Of a DNA stretch of 58,156 nucleotides, positions 17,101-25,241 are shown one piece after another (position 1 is the first letter of the stretch; the number at the start of each line of letters is the position of its first letter). The position numbers and the translations under genes were made by a program. The notes under the pieces were generated by a model. The model was not told the origin of the DNA, did not search any database, and saw nothing but the letters and a program-made list of their open reading frames with translations. Source of the stretch: Planctomycetaceae bacterium UBA4732 (GTDB lineage: Bacteria > Planctomycetota > Planctomycetia > Gemmatales > Gemmataceae); the NCBI GenBank assembly GCA_002404095.1, contig DHJA01000217.1, forward strand, positions 20,805-78,960. The letters run 5' to 3'.

Positions 17101-18144
17101 TTAGCCGGCCAGCCGGTCGAGAACATTGTCCCAGTGAATCCGCTTATGGACGAGCGTCTCCGCGGCGGCTCGCCCCATCTCCCGGACGCGGTCGCCGGCC
17201 GACCAGAGCTTCTCCATCGCCCGCGCCAGACTCTCCGGCGTCGGCTCCAGCATCAGGCCGTTGACTTCGTGTTCGACCAACTCGTCGGTGCCGCCGGAGT
17301 CCGTGAAGGTCAAGACCGGCTTATGGCTGTGAAACGCCTCAAGCGTGACGAAGCCGTAGGAGTCCTCGTCGTAGGGCAAGTAGAGCGCGGCGAAGGCGCC
17401 GGCCATCCAGCGGGCCTTCTCCTCTTCGCTGATCCAGCCGAGAAACTGCACCTTGTCTTGAAGACCCCATTCCTCGACGCGGCGCCGTAGTTCCTGTCCA
17501 TAGGATTCCGTGTCAGGCTTGCCGGCCAAAACAAGGCGAAACCCGGAACGGACGTGACGCATGGCCTCGATGGCGACGTGCTGGCGTTTGATCTCGTTCA
17601 GACGACTCGGATAGAAGAAATAGGGGCCTGATTCGCCGGGGCCGTAGAGTTCAGGCCGGTCCAGCGGATGATTGAGAATCCCTTCCACGTTGACGCCGTT
17701 ATTGCGCTTCAACCGGGCGGCGACCATCCGGGAGAGCGCGAACAAGCCTTTCGTCTCGGAAAGGCATTGCGTGTCGGCAAGAGTGACGGCGTCGCGGATG
17801 CGCCGCGACGGCGGGTCGTCGGGCATCCCGGCGTGCGGCGTGCCCCATAATTCGTAGACCTGGCGGAATTGGTGGAGAAGCCAGATCTTTTTATTAGCGA
17901 ATGGAGTCAGGTAGGCGGGGAACTTCAGAGCGATGACGAGGTCGGGGCTGCCGGCCGCCACGTTAAGGAGTCGGACGGCCAGCATGTGTTCGAGAACGGC
18001 CTGCGGCGGATACCATTTGAAGGGCAGCCGGACGACATCGACCCGATGCCCCCGGCCGCGCAGCCGCGACGCCAGGGTCTCGGCCAGATATTCCGCGCCG
18101 CCGTACACGAACGGCGCCTGATTGGAGACGACAGCGATCTTCAT
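17101..18144 (-). CDS. Glycosyltransferase, GT4 family
   Basis: A 347-residue GT-B glycosyltransferase. Start chosen at ATG 18144, where MKIAVVSNQAPFVYGGAEYL gives the canonical GT4 opening with GGAE; the ATGA there overlaps the stop of the upstream gene, so translation is coupled. The nucleotide-sugar half includes PYDEDSYGFVTLEAFHSHKP at about 272-291, carrying the two acidic residues of the E(x7)E motif (D/E spacing as in GT4). Closely related in sequence to the next gene; the two may add successive sugars to one glycan. Confidence 0.88.
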   Translation of the reverse strand: MKIAVVSNQAPFVYGGAEYLAETLASRLRGRGHRVDVVRLPFKWYPPQAVLEHMLAVRLLNVAAGSPDLVIALKFPAYLTPFANKKIWLLHQFRQVYELWGTPHAGMPDDPPSRRIRDAVTLADTQCLSETKGLFALSRMVAARLKRNNGVNVEGILNHPLDRPELYGPGESGPYFFYPSRLNEIKRQHVAIEAMRHVRSGFRLVLAGKPDTESYGQELRRRVEEWGLQDKVQFLGWISEEEKARWMAGAFAALYLPYDEDSYGFVTLEAFHSHKPVLTFTDSGGTDELVEHEVNGLMLEPTPESLARAMEKLWSAGDRVREMGRAAAETLVHKRIHWDNVLDRLAG

Positions 18145-19190
18145 GACGTAAGACTCTCGACCACGTTGTCCCAATGGATGCGGTGTTTTCTGGGCGTCTT
18201 GCTGGCTCGCGCGCCCATTCGCCGTCCCGCCGGCCGATCCGCCCACAACTGATTCATGGCTTCCGCCAGCGCCCGAGGTTCCGGCTCGGCGACGAGGCCG
18301 TTGACGCCGTGTTCGATCACCTCCAACGGGCCGCCGCAGTCGCTGAGCGTGATAACAGGCTTGCCCGAATGGAAGGCTTCCAGCGTCACATAGCCGTAGG
18401 AGTCCTCAAGGTAGGCCAGGTAGAGCGCGCCGCAGCAGCCGGCCATCAGTTCGGTCTTCCGCTCTTCGCTTAGCCAGCCGGTAAACTCAACCCGGTCCTC
18501 TACTCCCATCTCCCGAGCGCGCTCGCGCAGTTCGCCCAAATAGGTATCAACGTCGCCCGTCCCGCCGATGACGAGGCGGACGCCCGGCCGCGTGTACTTC
18601 ATGGCCTCAAGGGCCAGAACCTGGCGCTTGATGGGCGTGAGACGGCTCGCGTAGAAAATGTAGTCGCCGAACGGCCCTTCACGGAAGGAGGCCGAGCGCG
18701 GCAAGGGGGGATAAAGAATCCCATCCGGCTCGAAGTCGTTGAACTTCCGCAGCCGGTCGGCCACGATGCGCGAGTTCGTGAAGACCTTTCGGCATTCGCG
18801 CAGATAGAGGCTGTCCGAGTTGCGCATCATGTCGCGGTAATGGCGGCCCGTGTCGTTGTCGGGCATACCGCTCCAGGGAGTGCCCCAGAGGTCGTAAGCC
18901 TCGCGGTAGTGATGGATGAACCAGGCGACCTTGTTCGGATGTCGCAGCGCATAGGAGGGTGTGCGGATAGTGATGAGCAGGTCGATGCGGTCGCCCGACG
19001 ATTCGGTTAGGTCGAGCAGGCGCAGCGCCAGCGTCTGCTCGGGAATAGTCGGCCAGGACGAATAGAAGGGGATCATTACCCGATCCGTCTCGAACCCGCG
19101 CGCGGTCAGTTCCCGGTGCAGATCATCGACGATTTGGGTTCCCCCTCCGGCAATGAAAGGGACATAGGTCGAGGCGATTACGATTCTCAT
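18141..19190 (-). CDS. Glycosyltransferase, GT4 family
   Basis: A 349-residue GT4 enzyme starting at ATG 19190 (MRIVIASTYVPFIAGGGTQI) behind GGGGGACGAG. The C-terminal donor domain has the conserved YLEDSYGYVTLEAFHSGKP segment. It shares long stretches with the preceding gene (WGTPWSGMPD against WGTPHAGMPDD), which points to an older duplication. It overlaps both neighbours by four bases (ATGA), so DUF4214 protein, this enzyme and the next are translationally coupled. It probably acts in surface polysaccharide assembly. Confidence 0.88.
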   Translation of the reverse strand: MRIVIASTYVPFIAGGGTQIVDDLHRELTARGFETDRVMIPFYSSWPTIPEQTLALRLLDLTESSGDRIDLLITIRTPSYALRHPNKVAWFIHHYREAYDLWGTPWSGMPDNDTGRHYRDMMRNSDSLYLRECRKVFTNSRIVADRLRKFNDFEPDGILYPPLPRSASFREGPFGDYIFYASRLTPIKRQVLALEAMKYTRPGVRLVIGGTGDVDTYLGELRERAREMGVEDRVEFTGWLSEERKTELMAGCCGALYLAYLEDSYGYVTLEAFHSGKPVITLSDCGGPLEVIEHGVNGLVAEPEPRALAEAMNQLWADRPAGRRMGARASKTPRKHRIHWDNVVESLTS

Positions 19191-20053
19191 TCTCGTCCCC
19201 CTTCCGCGGCTGCTCCAACGGATTGGGGCGCTCCTTCCGTTTCCCGCGAACTGGCGCTCGAAAAGCTCTTTACCGTGGTGCGCCAGCGGCGGAAAGCCGT
19301 CCTCAACCAATGGACTGACATAACGGGCGGGTCGGATGGGGGCGTGGGCAAGGTCTCCAGCTGGGGCAACCAGGAAACGCTGAGGCCGCGCACCAGGGCT
19401 TCGTCGCTCAAGGCGATGGCGCGCACCACGTAAGCCCGCGACGTGCCGGCCTTCATCGCGCGGCAATGGGCGGTCACGCCCTCCCACTCGGGCGGGCGAA
19501 CGAGCAGCAGCGGATACAAGCTGGCCACGAACACACGATCCGGCTCCCCCCACAGTGATTGCACCTTCGCCCAGACGGCGTCAGGCTCCACAGTCTCCAG
19601 GCGGGGCAACCAGGAAACGTCGAGTTGCGAAACGGCGGCGTCGCGGCTCAGCGCGATGACGCGCACCAGGGCGGCGCGCGGCGCGCCGGCCGCTAAGACG
19701 GCGAGAAAAGTTTCCAGGCTCACTGGGTCCGGTGGTCGGTCCAACAGCAATTCGTACAGCCCCGACACGAAATCCTCGTCCGGCGCCGGCCACAGTGTCA
19801 TGATTTCCGACCACACATCAGCGGGCCGGAAGGGAGACGACCGGCGGTGGAATGTGGTCGCCCAATTCAAATTATCGCGGATGCGATTCGCGAGACCGGA
19901 CTGGTCCAGAGTCGTCGTTCTAAGGGGGGCCGGAACATGATCAAGCGGGTGAGAACCTCTGGCGGCGGTCAGCGAAGGCTGGCTGAATTCGGCAGGCCTC
20001 GCTTCGGAAAAGGGTGCTGTTTGGCGGGTTTGCAGTCCGGATTGGTCGCCCAT
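19187..20053 (-). CDS. DUF4214-type protein with two repeats, first gene of the glycosyltransferase operon
   Basis: Start taken at ATG 20053 (MGDQSGLQ, 288 residues), preceded by an AGGAAAT site; a TTG at 20191 would add 46 weakly structured residues. Two copies of a DUF4214-like unit are visible (FVSGLYELLLDRPPDPVSLE near residue 94, FVASLYPLLLVRPPEWEGVT near 174), each followed by a conserved VRVIALS or VRAIALS helix and SWLPRLET / SWLPQLET. In other bacteria DUF4214 units occur in surface-layer proteins or fused to glycosyltransferases, probably as interaction or tethering modules. The four-base overlap with the GT4 gene supports a shared role. It has no signal peptide, so it may be a cytoplasmic scaffold. 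Confidence 0.7.
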   Translation of the reverse strand: MGDQSGLQTRQTAPFSEARPAEFSQPSLTAARGSHPLDHVPAPLRTTTLDQSGLANRIRDNLNWATTFHRRSSPFRPADVWSEIMTLWPAPDEDFVSGLYELLLDRPPDPVSLETFLAVLAAGAPRAALVRVIALSRDAAVSQLDVSWLPRLETVEPDAVWAKVQSLWGEPDRVFVASLYPLLLVRPPEWEGVTAHCRAMKAGTSRAYVVRAIALSDEALVRGLSVSWLPQLETLPTPPSDPPVMSVHWLRTAFRRWRTTVKSFSSASSRETEGAPQSVGAAAEGGRE

Positions 20054-20489
20054 GGGCTTGATTTCCTGAGCCAAAGGCCGGCGTATTTCGCGGCGCGCGA
20101 ATACCGCGGAGGAACCGCAGGTGATATTGAAAGAGAGGCGGTCGTCGCTTCCCTGACTGCCGGCGGAATAATGCCTAGAATTGCCGGACAAGTCAAGCGG
20201 ACTTGCAACCTTGCAAACGCGGCGGAAGGCGCAGGGGTGTGTAGCTTTCGATTCCGGCAGTACCCGCGCAGGGTCTTTGCGCTATTCACATTGCGGCCCG
20301 CCGATAAGCTTCATGGACTGGGCGGCGTCGATATGGAGTTGGTCGATAGCGTCGCGGCAACTTTCGGCAGGCGCCTCGGCTAATAGACGTCCCAGGGATT
20401 GCGTAAAGCGGCCTGCACCTTCCGGATTACCGGGGCGAGGGAAGCCTTATGGGACAGCTGTTAGTCGAGGGCCAGCGCACTGATAAAAC
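20054..20489. other. 436-base gap with an open fragment on the minus strand
   Basis: No complete gene. On the minus strand an open stretch from about 20451 to a TAG at 20282-20284 reads with gene-like composition (for example LGRLLAEAPAESCRDAIDQL) but has no start codon and no recognisable family. It may be the tail of a lost gene. The rest contains only the leader of the DUF4214 gene. Confidence 0.3.
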
Positions 20490-21416
20490 CTACTCCTTAG
20501 GCGGTTTCGGCTTGTCGGACAGGCCTGGCAGTTCGCCAGGGGCCGGCGGTTTCGGAAGGTTCTTCTCCAGCTTCTTGAACTGCTCCTCATCGAGTACGCC
20601 CTTGATCGCCTTCAGAAAATCCTCGTGCATCTTCTCGAATGCTTCGTGGGTTTTCTCGCCTTGCGCCTTGAGGACTTCTTTCACTTTGGCCTTCTGCGCG
20701 TCGGTAAGGTTAAGGTCTTTCATGGCGTGTTCGATCATCGCGCCGGGGCCGCCCGGCCCGCCCAATCCGTGAGGACCGCCGGGAGGACCGCCGGGAGGAG
20801 GTCCGAATCCACCAGGATGGCCGGGAGGGCCGCCGGGAGCGCCGTCAGGCCGTGGCGCACCCGGGCCAGCACCGGGACCGCCAGGAGGAGGACCGAATCC
20901 ACCAGATTGGCCGGGAGCGCCGGGATGCGGGCCGGCTCCGGGAGCGCCGGGATGCGGGCCGGCTCCGGGAGCGCCGAAATGCGGGCCGGCTCCGGGAGCG
21001 CCGGGAGGGGGCGGTGGGAAGCCTCCGCGCATTCCAGGATGATGCGGTCCCATTTCGCCGGGAAAGCCATTAGGGCCGCGATGGCCGTCGTGACCGCCTT
21101 CGATGCGGGCGATGACATGCTTGGCCGCCTCCGCCGCGGCGCCGTCGTCGCCTTCCGCCAGCTTTTGCAATGCCGGCAGAGCCGGCTTGCCCACCGCGAC
21201 AAGCGCGTGGCGGGCGCTCTCGCGGATTGAGTCGTGCCGATCCGTGATCTTTTCGGTTAGCACCTTCACCCACGCCTCCACGTCTTTATCGACCTTGGCC
21301 GGCGCTTCCTTGTCCTTCGCGTCTTTGTCTTTCGGGTCCGCCGCCGTCACGGCCGCGGCCAACAGCGCGGCGGCCACAGCCGCCGTCATCCAGGGTACAC
21401 AGGCATAAGACTTCAT
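20490..21416 (-). CDS. Secreted Pro/Gly-rich protein with HEAT-like head and Spy-like tail
   Basis: A 308-residue exported protein of unknown function. A signal peptide (about 1-25) ends near AVTAA. Residues 30-105 are charged and HEAT-like, with ESARHALVAVGKPALPALQ typical of such repeats. Residues 108-220 are a collagen-like Pro/Gly region with His. The tail (about 228-290) has two LTxxQ-like helices (LTDAQKAKVKEVLKAQ, VLDEEQFKKLEK), as in the CpxP/Spy family of periplasmic chaperones and metal-stress proteins. A degraded relative of this tail lies at 24524-24802 and a related fragment at 22646. A stress-related envelope role is inference. Confidence 0.75.
   Translation of the reverse strand: MKSYACVPWMTAAVAAALLAAAVTAADPKDKDAKDKEAPAKVDKDVEAWVKVLTEKITDRHDSIRESARHALVAVGKPALPALQKLAEGDDGAAAEAAKHVIARIEGGHDGHRGPNGFPGEMGPHHPGMRGGFPPPPPGAPGAGPHFGAPGAGPHPGAPGAGPHPGAPGQSGGFGPPPGGPGAGPGAPRPDGAPGGPPGHPGGFGPPPGGPPGGPHGLGGPGGPGAMIEHAMKDLNLTDAQKAKVKEVLKAQGEKTHEAFEKMHEDFLKAIKGVLDEEQFKKLEKNLPKPPAPGELPGLSDKPKPPKE
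20913..21010. repeat. 27-bp tandem repeat inside the Pro/Gly-rich gene
   Basis: Three consecutive 27-base units begin at 20913, 20940 and 20967 (GGGAGCGCCGGGATGCGGGC is the start of the unit), with a partial fourth from 20994. They encode GAPGAGPHP-type nonapeptides. The units are almost identical at DNA level, so copy number probably varies by slippage. Confidence 0.85.
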
Positions 21417-21500
21417 CCGTCGTTCCTTTCACCAGCGGGCGACTCGTCACGTCCGGCGCCCCCGAAATGAGGACGCCGGTTTGCTCAATTACCGCGGTTA

Positions 21501-22208
21501 TTACCTATCGGAATTGGGCCGATCTCGGCCCGGAGGCGGACCATCGGGTCCGCCAGGCCCGCCAGGCCCGCCAGGCCCGCCAGGCCCGCCAGGCCCGCGG
21601 CCCGGACGCATCTCCTTGAGTTGCGTTTTCTGCTCGTCGGTGAGGATCTTACCGAGCTTGGCGTCCACCTCCTTTTGCAGCGTTTCCAGTTGTTTCTTTT
21701 GGACGGCAGTCAGCTTCAATGCCTCCTGAAGAAAAGCGGGTAAGATCTGACCGGGCCGAGGCGGGGGCCCAGAGCGCGGCCCATCGGGACCGCCAGGCGG
21801 AGGACCGTCGGGGCCGCGATCACCGGGGGGCGGCCCGTCGGGGCCGCGATCACCAGGGGGCGGGCCGCCGGGGCCGCGATCACCGGGGCCGCGCTCGCCG
21901 CGTTCGCCGCCTTGCTCGGCGTCCAGTTTCGCCGCCAATGCCATTAGCTCTTCTTTGGTGACAACGCCGTCCTTGTTGGCGTCGGCCTGGTCGAACAGCC
22001 GTTTCAGCCGTTCGTCCGTCACTTCGTCCTTCGTCAGCTTGCCGTCCTTCTTCTTGTCGAACGCCATCATGCGCACGACGAGCGGGGAGTTGCTGTAGTC
22101 TTTGGCCTTGTCCTTGGCCGCGTCGTCCGCCGGCGGTTGCGCTGGCGCCTGTGAAAACAGGACCGCGGCGCAGACGAAGGCGAGGGCTGCTCGCACGAGA
22201 TTTCGCAT
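21501..22208 (-). CDS. Secreted EF-hand protein with collagen-like region
   Basis: A 235-residue exported protein. A signal peptide (1-23) is followed by two EF-hand loops (DKKKDGKLTKDE near 51-62 and DANKDGVVTKEE near 75-86) that should bind calcium. A Gly/Pro/Asp repeat region (about 98-150) precedes a Spy-like helical segment (LTAVQKKQLETLQKEVDAKL, then ILTDEQKTQLKEM) and a second GPGGPGG run at the C-terminus. The layout parallels the neighbouring 20490 gene; both may be envelope proteins under the ECF system at 23585-24217, but no direct evidence ties them. Function unknown. Confidence 0.8.
   Translation of the reverse strand: MRNLVRAALAFVCAAVLFSQAPAQPPADDAAKDKAKDYSNSPLVVRMMAFDKKKDGKLTKDEVTDERLKRLFDQADANKDGVVTKEELMALAAKLDAEQGGERGERGPGDRGPGGPPPGDRGPDGPPPGDRGPDGPPPGGPDGPRSGPPPRPGQILPAFLQEALKLTAVQKKQLETLQKEVDAKLGKILTDEQKTQLKEMRPGRGPGGPGGPGGPGGPGGPDGPPPGRDRPNSDR
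21551..21890. repeat. Short tandem repeats inside the EF-hand gene
   Basis: Two repeat tracts: five perfect 9-base units CGCCAGGCC at 21551-21595 (GPG tripeptides), and about three 27-30 base units containing GGGGCCGCGATCACC between 21807 and 21890 (GDRGPDGPPP-type peptides). They lie in frame and are likely to vary in length between strains. Confidence 0.8.
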
Positions 22209-22288
22209 CGACGGATTTCTCCATATCAGGGTTGAGAACCGGGAACATTACCGAGTCCAGCCTGAGACAAGCGACAAGCGACAGGCGA

Positions 22289-22543
22289 GCCGCCGGGTTT
22301 ATCCGTGAAGTATTTACACAAACACCTCGGGTTTCCTCTACGGACGAGGGTGCCATGCTTTCGCGGCCTCTTTTCCGCACCGTCCTGCCGCCGAAGCCGC
22401 CGCGAAAGCATGAGACCCGCGCAAGGGATCATGCTTTCGCGGGGTCAGGACCGGATGTCGTCTTTGAACCGGCCCGCGAAAGCATGGCACCCCCGACCCA
22501 AGAGAGTGCTTTGTGTAGATACTTCACGGTTTATCCCGGCGGC
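22289..22543. repeat. Nested palindrome family E, copy 2, with terminal inverted repeats
   Basis: The best-preserved copy. Terminal inverted repeats at 22289-22322 and 22510-22543 share GCCGCCGGG and GTGAAGTAT(T/C)TACACAAA. Inside, the outer arms GGGTGCCATGCTTTCGCGG (22348-22366) and its exact inverse (22474-22492) enclose inner arms CCGCGAAAGCATG (22400-22412) and CATGCTTTCGCGG (22430-22442). The element can therefore fold as two hairpins side by side or one large nested structure. No gene is encoded. It looks like a non-autonomous MITE-like repeat. Confidence 0.85.
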
Positions 22544-22645
22544 CGGACGGCGGGCGCATAAAGCCCGCCGCTCGCCTGGACGCTCCTCAAGGCGCGCCGG
22601 CGTTATTTTCGCCGCGCCGCGCCCGGAACACTGCTTCTCTTACCG

Positions 22646-22813
22646 CTACTCTCTGGGAGGCCGCTCGCGCGGCGGGGGTCCGAAGTTGGGCGGCGGCGGC
22701 CCGAAACGGATCTCACCCTGGAACGACTCTTCCGTCAGCTCTTTCCATTTCGCCCTTTGTTCCTCGCTGAGGACGCTCATCAAACGGTCGTTGACCCATT
22801 TTCCAGAAATCAT
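22646..22813 (-). pseudogene. C-terminal fragment of a Spy-like secreted protein
   Basis: A 55-codon open frame from ATG 22813 to the TAG at 22646-22648 reads LMSVLSEEQRAKWKELTEES and then a Gly/Pro-rich tail (FGPPPP). The helix matches the LTxxQ-like tails of the two neighbouring secreted proteins but lacks any signal peptide or body. It lies in a different frame from the truncated kinase that runs into it. I read it as the end of a third family member joined to the kinase by a deletion. Confidence 0.6.
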
Positions 22814-23588
22814 CCGAGTGTTTCCAGCCTTCCGGCCGGTGTTCGCCGGGTTTCCCTGGAGGGCGCGACAATGTTCGCCCCGTTTCCTCGACGATGGAGT
22901 GAAGGCGCTCTTTCTGAAGCGCGGCGGCCGGTTGGGTGATCGCGCACGGTGGGCCGTTCGCTCCGCGGGCGGCGACCGGCTCGATCAGTCGTCCGCCCTT
23001 CGCCGTGAGTGGCTCATCGTTTTCCTCAACCGGCAGCCCGGCTTGTCGGCGCATGTCGTGAACAAGGTCGGCGAGGTTGCGGCCCTCAATGTACTGCATG
23101 GCGTAAAAGTGGACGCCGCGATCCGATCCGACCGCGAAGACGGGCACGATGTTGCCGTGATGAAGACAGGCGGCGGCCCGCGCCTCATTCTGGAAGCGCT
23201 GCAACCTTTGCGGATCGAGCATGGCGGCGAACGGCAACACCTTCAGCGCCACACGCCGGCCCAGCGAAATCTGCAACGCTTCGTACACGACGCCCATGCC
23301 GCCGCGGCCGACTTCGCGCACAATCTCGAAATCGCCCAGCCGGCCCGGCCGCCCCGGCTCCGCCGATGCAAACACCGTCGTACGCCGCGCCGCCGTGCCA
23401 TCCGACTCCCGCATAGCGCGGAGCGCCGGCAGAAGCCGCCGAAGGACGCCGGCAATCTCTGGATGTCGGCCGGCGAATTCCTCCACGTCCGGCGCCGCGC
23501 CGCCTTCCACTTGCGCCATGAACTCGTCGGCCGCGCGGGAGGTGAGTTCTTCCAGCCCTTCATCGTCCGGGACAGAAGCCGGGTTCAT
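22713..23588 (-). pseudogene. Truncated Hanks-type Ser/Thr protein kinase
   Basis: The first 180 or so residues are a normal planctomycete kinase head: an N-terminal helical segment, then the kinase N-lobe with the Gly loop GRGGMGVVYEA (94-104), catalytic Lys K116 in RVALKVL, E135 in the C-helix, and the hinge region YAMQYIEGRNLADLV. After about residue 190 the homology stops: no HRD, no DFG and no C-lobe. The frame instead passes through unrelated sequence into the 22646 fragment. It cannot be an active kinase. It begins inside the ATGA overlap with the sigma factor gene, so it was once its coupled partner. Confidence 0.8.
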
Positions 23589-24217
23589 AGCTGGGACTCC
23601 GTCAGACCGTCGTCGGTGAGGATTTTGTGCAGCCGGAGCAGGGCGCGGCCGTGCCGCTTTCGCGCTGTGGCCGCCTCGACGCCGAGCAGGTGAGCGATTT
23701 CTTCAAAAGAAAGCGACTCAAAGGTTCGCATAAGGATGATTTCCCGGTCGGTTTCGGCCAGCTGCGCCACGGCTTCGCGCACACGCCGCGCCAGTTCCTC
23801 ACGGCCGAGCAGTTGGCTGGGCGTCGAGCCGGCGGCGACGAGCTGCCGGGCGAGCGCACAGGACGACCCATCCGGCAAGGCCGCCTCTCGCGCCAGCGAA
23901 CGCCGCGCCGCCCCAACATGGCGGCGCCGCATCATAAGGAGGCGGTCCAGCGTGATTTGCCGCAGCCATAGCTTGAACGGCAACGTCGGATTTGCGAGGA
24001 AGCCGTCGAGCCGGCGAACCGCTTCGAGATGGGCTTCCTGAACAATGTCGGACGGATCGACGCGCGGCCGTAGCTTTGGGTCCAAGCGCAAATCCACGAA
24101 CCGCCGCAGCTGTCCCTCGCATAGCGCGAACAGTCGATCAAAGGCGTACTTTTCTCCCGCCCGCGCCCGACTCAGCAGGGCGAGAACTTCCGCCGAGTCC
24201 GACGCTCGCTCGTCCAT
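23585..24217 (-). CDS. ECF-type RNA polymerase sigma factor
   Basis: Sigma-70 family factor of the planctomycete ECF type that pairs with Ser/Thr kinases. Start taken at ATG 24217 (MDERASDS, 210 residues) behind AGGGGA. Region 2 includes RVDPSDIVQEAHLEAVRRLD and WLRQITLDRLL; region 4 includes SFEEIAHLLGVEAATARKRH, the helix-turn-helix that reads the -35. The stop overlaps the kinase start by four bases (ATGA), a layout known for sigma/kinase pairs. The kinase is now truncated, so any control by it is probably lost. Confidence 0.92.
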   Translation of the reverse strand: MDERASDSAEVLALLSRARAGEKYAFDRLFALCEGQLRRFVDLRLDPKLRPRVDPSDIVQEAHLEAVRRLDGFLANPTLPFKLWLRQITLDRLLMMRRRHVGAARRSLAREAALPDGSSCALARQLVAAGSTPSQLLGREELARRVREAVAQLAETDREIILMRTFESLSFEEIAHLLGVEAATARKRHGRALLRLHKILTDDGLTESQL

Positions 24218-24523
24218 TGCGAATCCCCTCTTATGAACTAACTGCAAGGCCGCGCGCGATTGTGACAGGCTTGATCCGGATGCAGAAGATTTTATTGCTC
24301 CCGCTTCGGGTCAGAGTATCGAGGGAGAGTGAGAAACTTGTGAGAAGTGGTCCTCGCACCCCGGACTCGTGAGTACACTTCGCCCGGGGCTTTATTTCAG
24401 TCGCCCGAAGGGGCTCCAAGACCGATGCGGTCAGCGTCTTGAGTCCAGAGGACGACCCGGATAGAGCCTCCTGGCGCTCACGCGACCCGGCCCGCCTTTG
24501 TATTAATACTCAATTGGTCGAAC
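24218..24523. other. 306-base gap upstream of the sigma factor
   Basis: No coding region or RNA gene seen. It holds the leader of the sigma factor gene near 24218-24300 and a small perfect palindrome GTATTAATAC at 24500-24509 in otherwise GC-rich sequence. No convincing -35/-10 pair was identified. Confidence 0.5.
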
Positions 24524-24802
24524 CTACTCCTTGGTCGGTTTCGGCTTATCGGGCAGGTCCGGAAAATGGCTAACCGCTGGCGCCCTCGGAATGCTCGCGT
24601 CCAGTTTCTTGAACTGCTCCTCGTCGATCACGCCCTTGATCGCCTTCTGGGAATCCTCGTGGCTCTTTATCTCGGCTGCACGCACTTTCTCCCCCTCCGC
24701 CTTGCAGATTTCATTCGCTTTGGCCTGCTGGGCATCGGTAAGGTTAAGATCTTTTATGCCGCGTTCGATCCAAAAGGTAGGAGGGGACGCCGCACCAGTC
24801 TT
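24524..24802 (-). pseudogene. Degraded duplicate of the Spy-like tail of the 20490 gene
   Basis: From about 24775 down to the TAG at 24524-24526 the minus strand reads DLNLTDAQQAKANEICKAEG, then KAIKGVIDEEQFKKLDASI, and ends PDLPDKPKPTKE. This is collinear with the end of the 20490 gene (DLNLTDAQKAKVKEVLKAQG, KAIKGVLDEEQFKKLEKNL, LSDKPKPPKE). There is no signal peptide, no collagen-like region and no start codon; a TGA closes the frame at 24803-24805. It is a partial, diverged copy. Confidence 0.7.
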
Positions 24803-24871
24803 TCACTTCAGGCTTGTCAGACAGCGGCGTCTGTCCTGCCGTCTTGACCGTCCCTTGCGCGGATACTTGCA

Positions 24872-25198
24872 TCATCCACACACCTTTCGGCCGGCGTTGT
24901 GCCCGTTTGCGTTCTCGCTCTGCGCCGGAACCAGGCCGCGAGGGACGCCGCCCCGCAGGAAGCGCTTCACGGGTTCGGGTTCGTTGGAGATGACGCCTTC
25001 CAGGACCGTCATGTCGCAGGAGCCTAACAGCTCGATTCCCAGAAGCGAGCCGGGTGCGTCATAATCGGCGTAAACGACCCCGCCTTCCACTTCCTTCGTT
25101 TCCGCTACCTTCCCGTCACGCACTCGCAAGTACACGGCGCCTGGAGCGCCCGTGGCGTCGTCCACGGAGGTTTCCACTCGAAATGTCGGTTTGCTCAC
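24872..25198 (-). CDS. DUF2283 family protein
   Basis: A 108-residue product. GTG 25198 is the likely start because GGAGG (25207-25211 on the complement) sits eight bases upstream. Residues around 20-65 match DUF2283: AVYLRVRDGKVAETKEVEGG followed by VYADYDAPGSLLGIELL. DUF2283 proteins are often encoded directly after DUF4258 proteins in what look like toxin-antitoxin pairs; the fragment just upstream (25242-25361) fits a truncated DUF4258-like gene, so this may be an orphan antitoxin. The C-terminal third is not part of the domain and its role is unknown. Confidence 0.7.
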   Translation of the reverse strand: MSKPTFRVETSVDDATGAPGAVYLRVRDGKVAETKEVEGGVVYADYDAPGSLLGIELLGSCDMTVLEGVISNEPEPVKRFLRGGVPRGLVPAQSENANGHNAGRKVCG

Positions 25199-25241
25199 GG
25201 TCCCGTCCTCCAAGCTACGTCGCCGTTCCACCGTTCCATTT

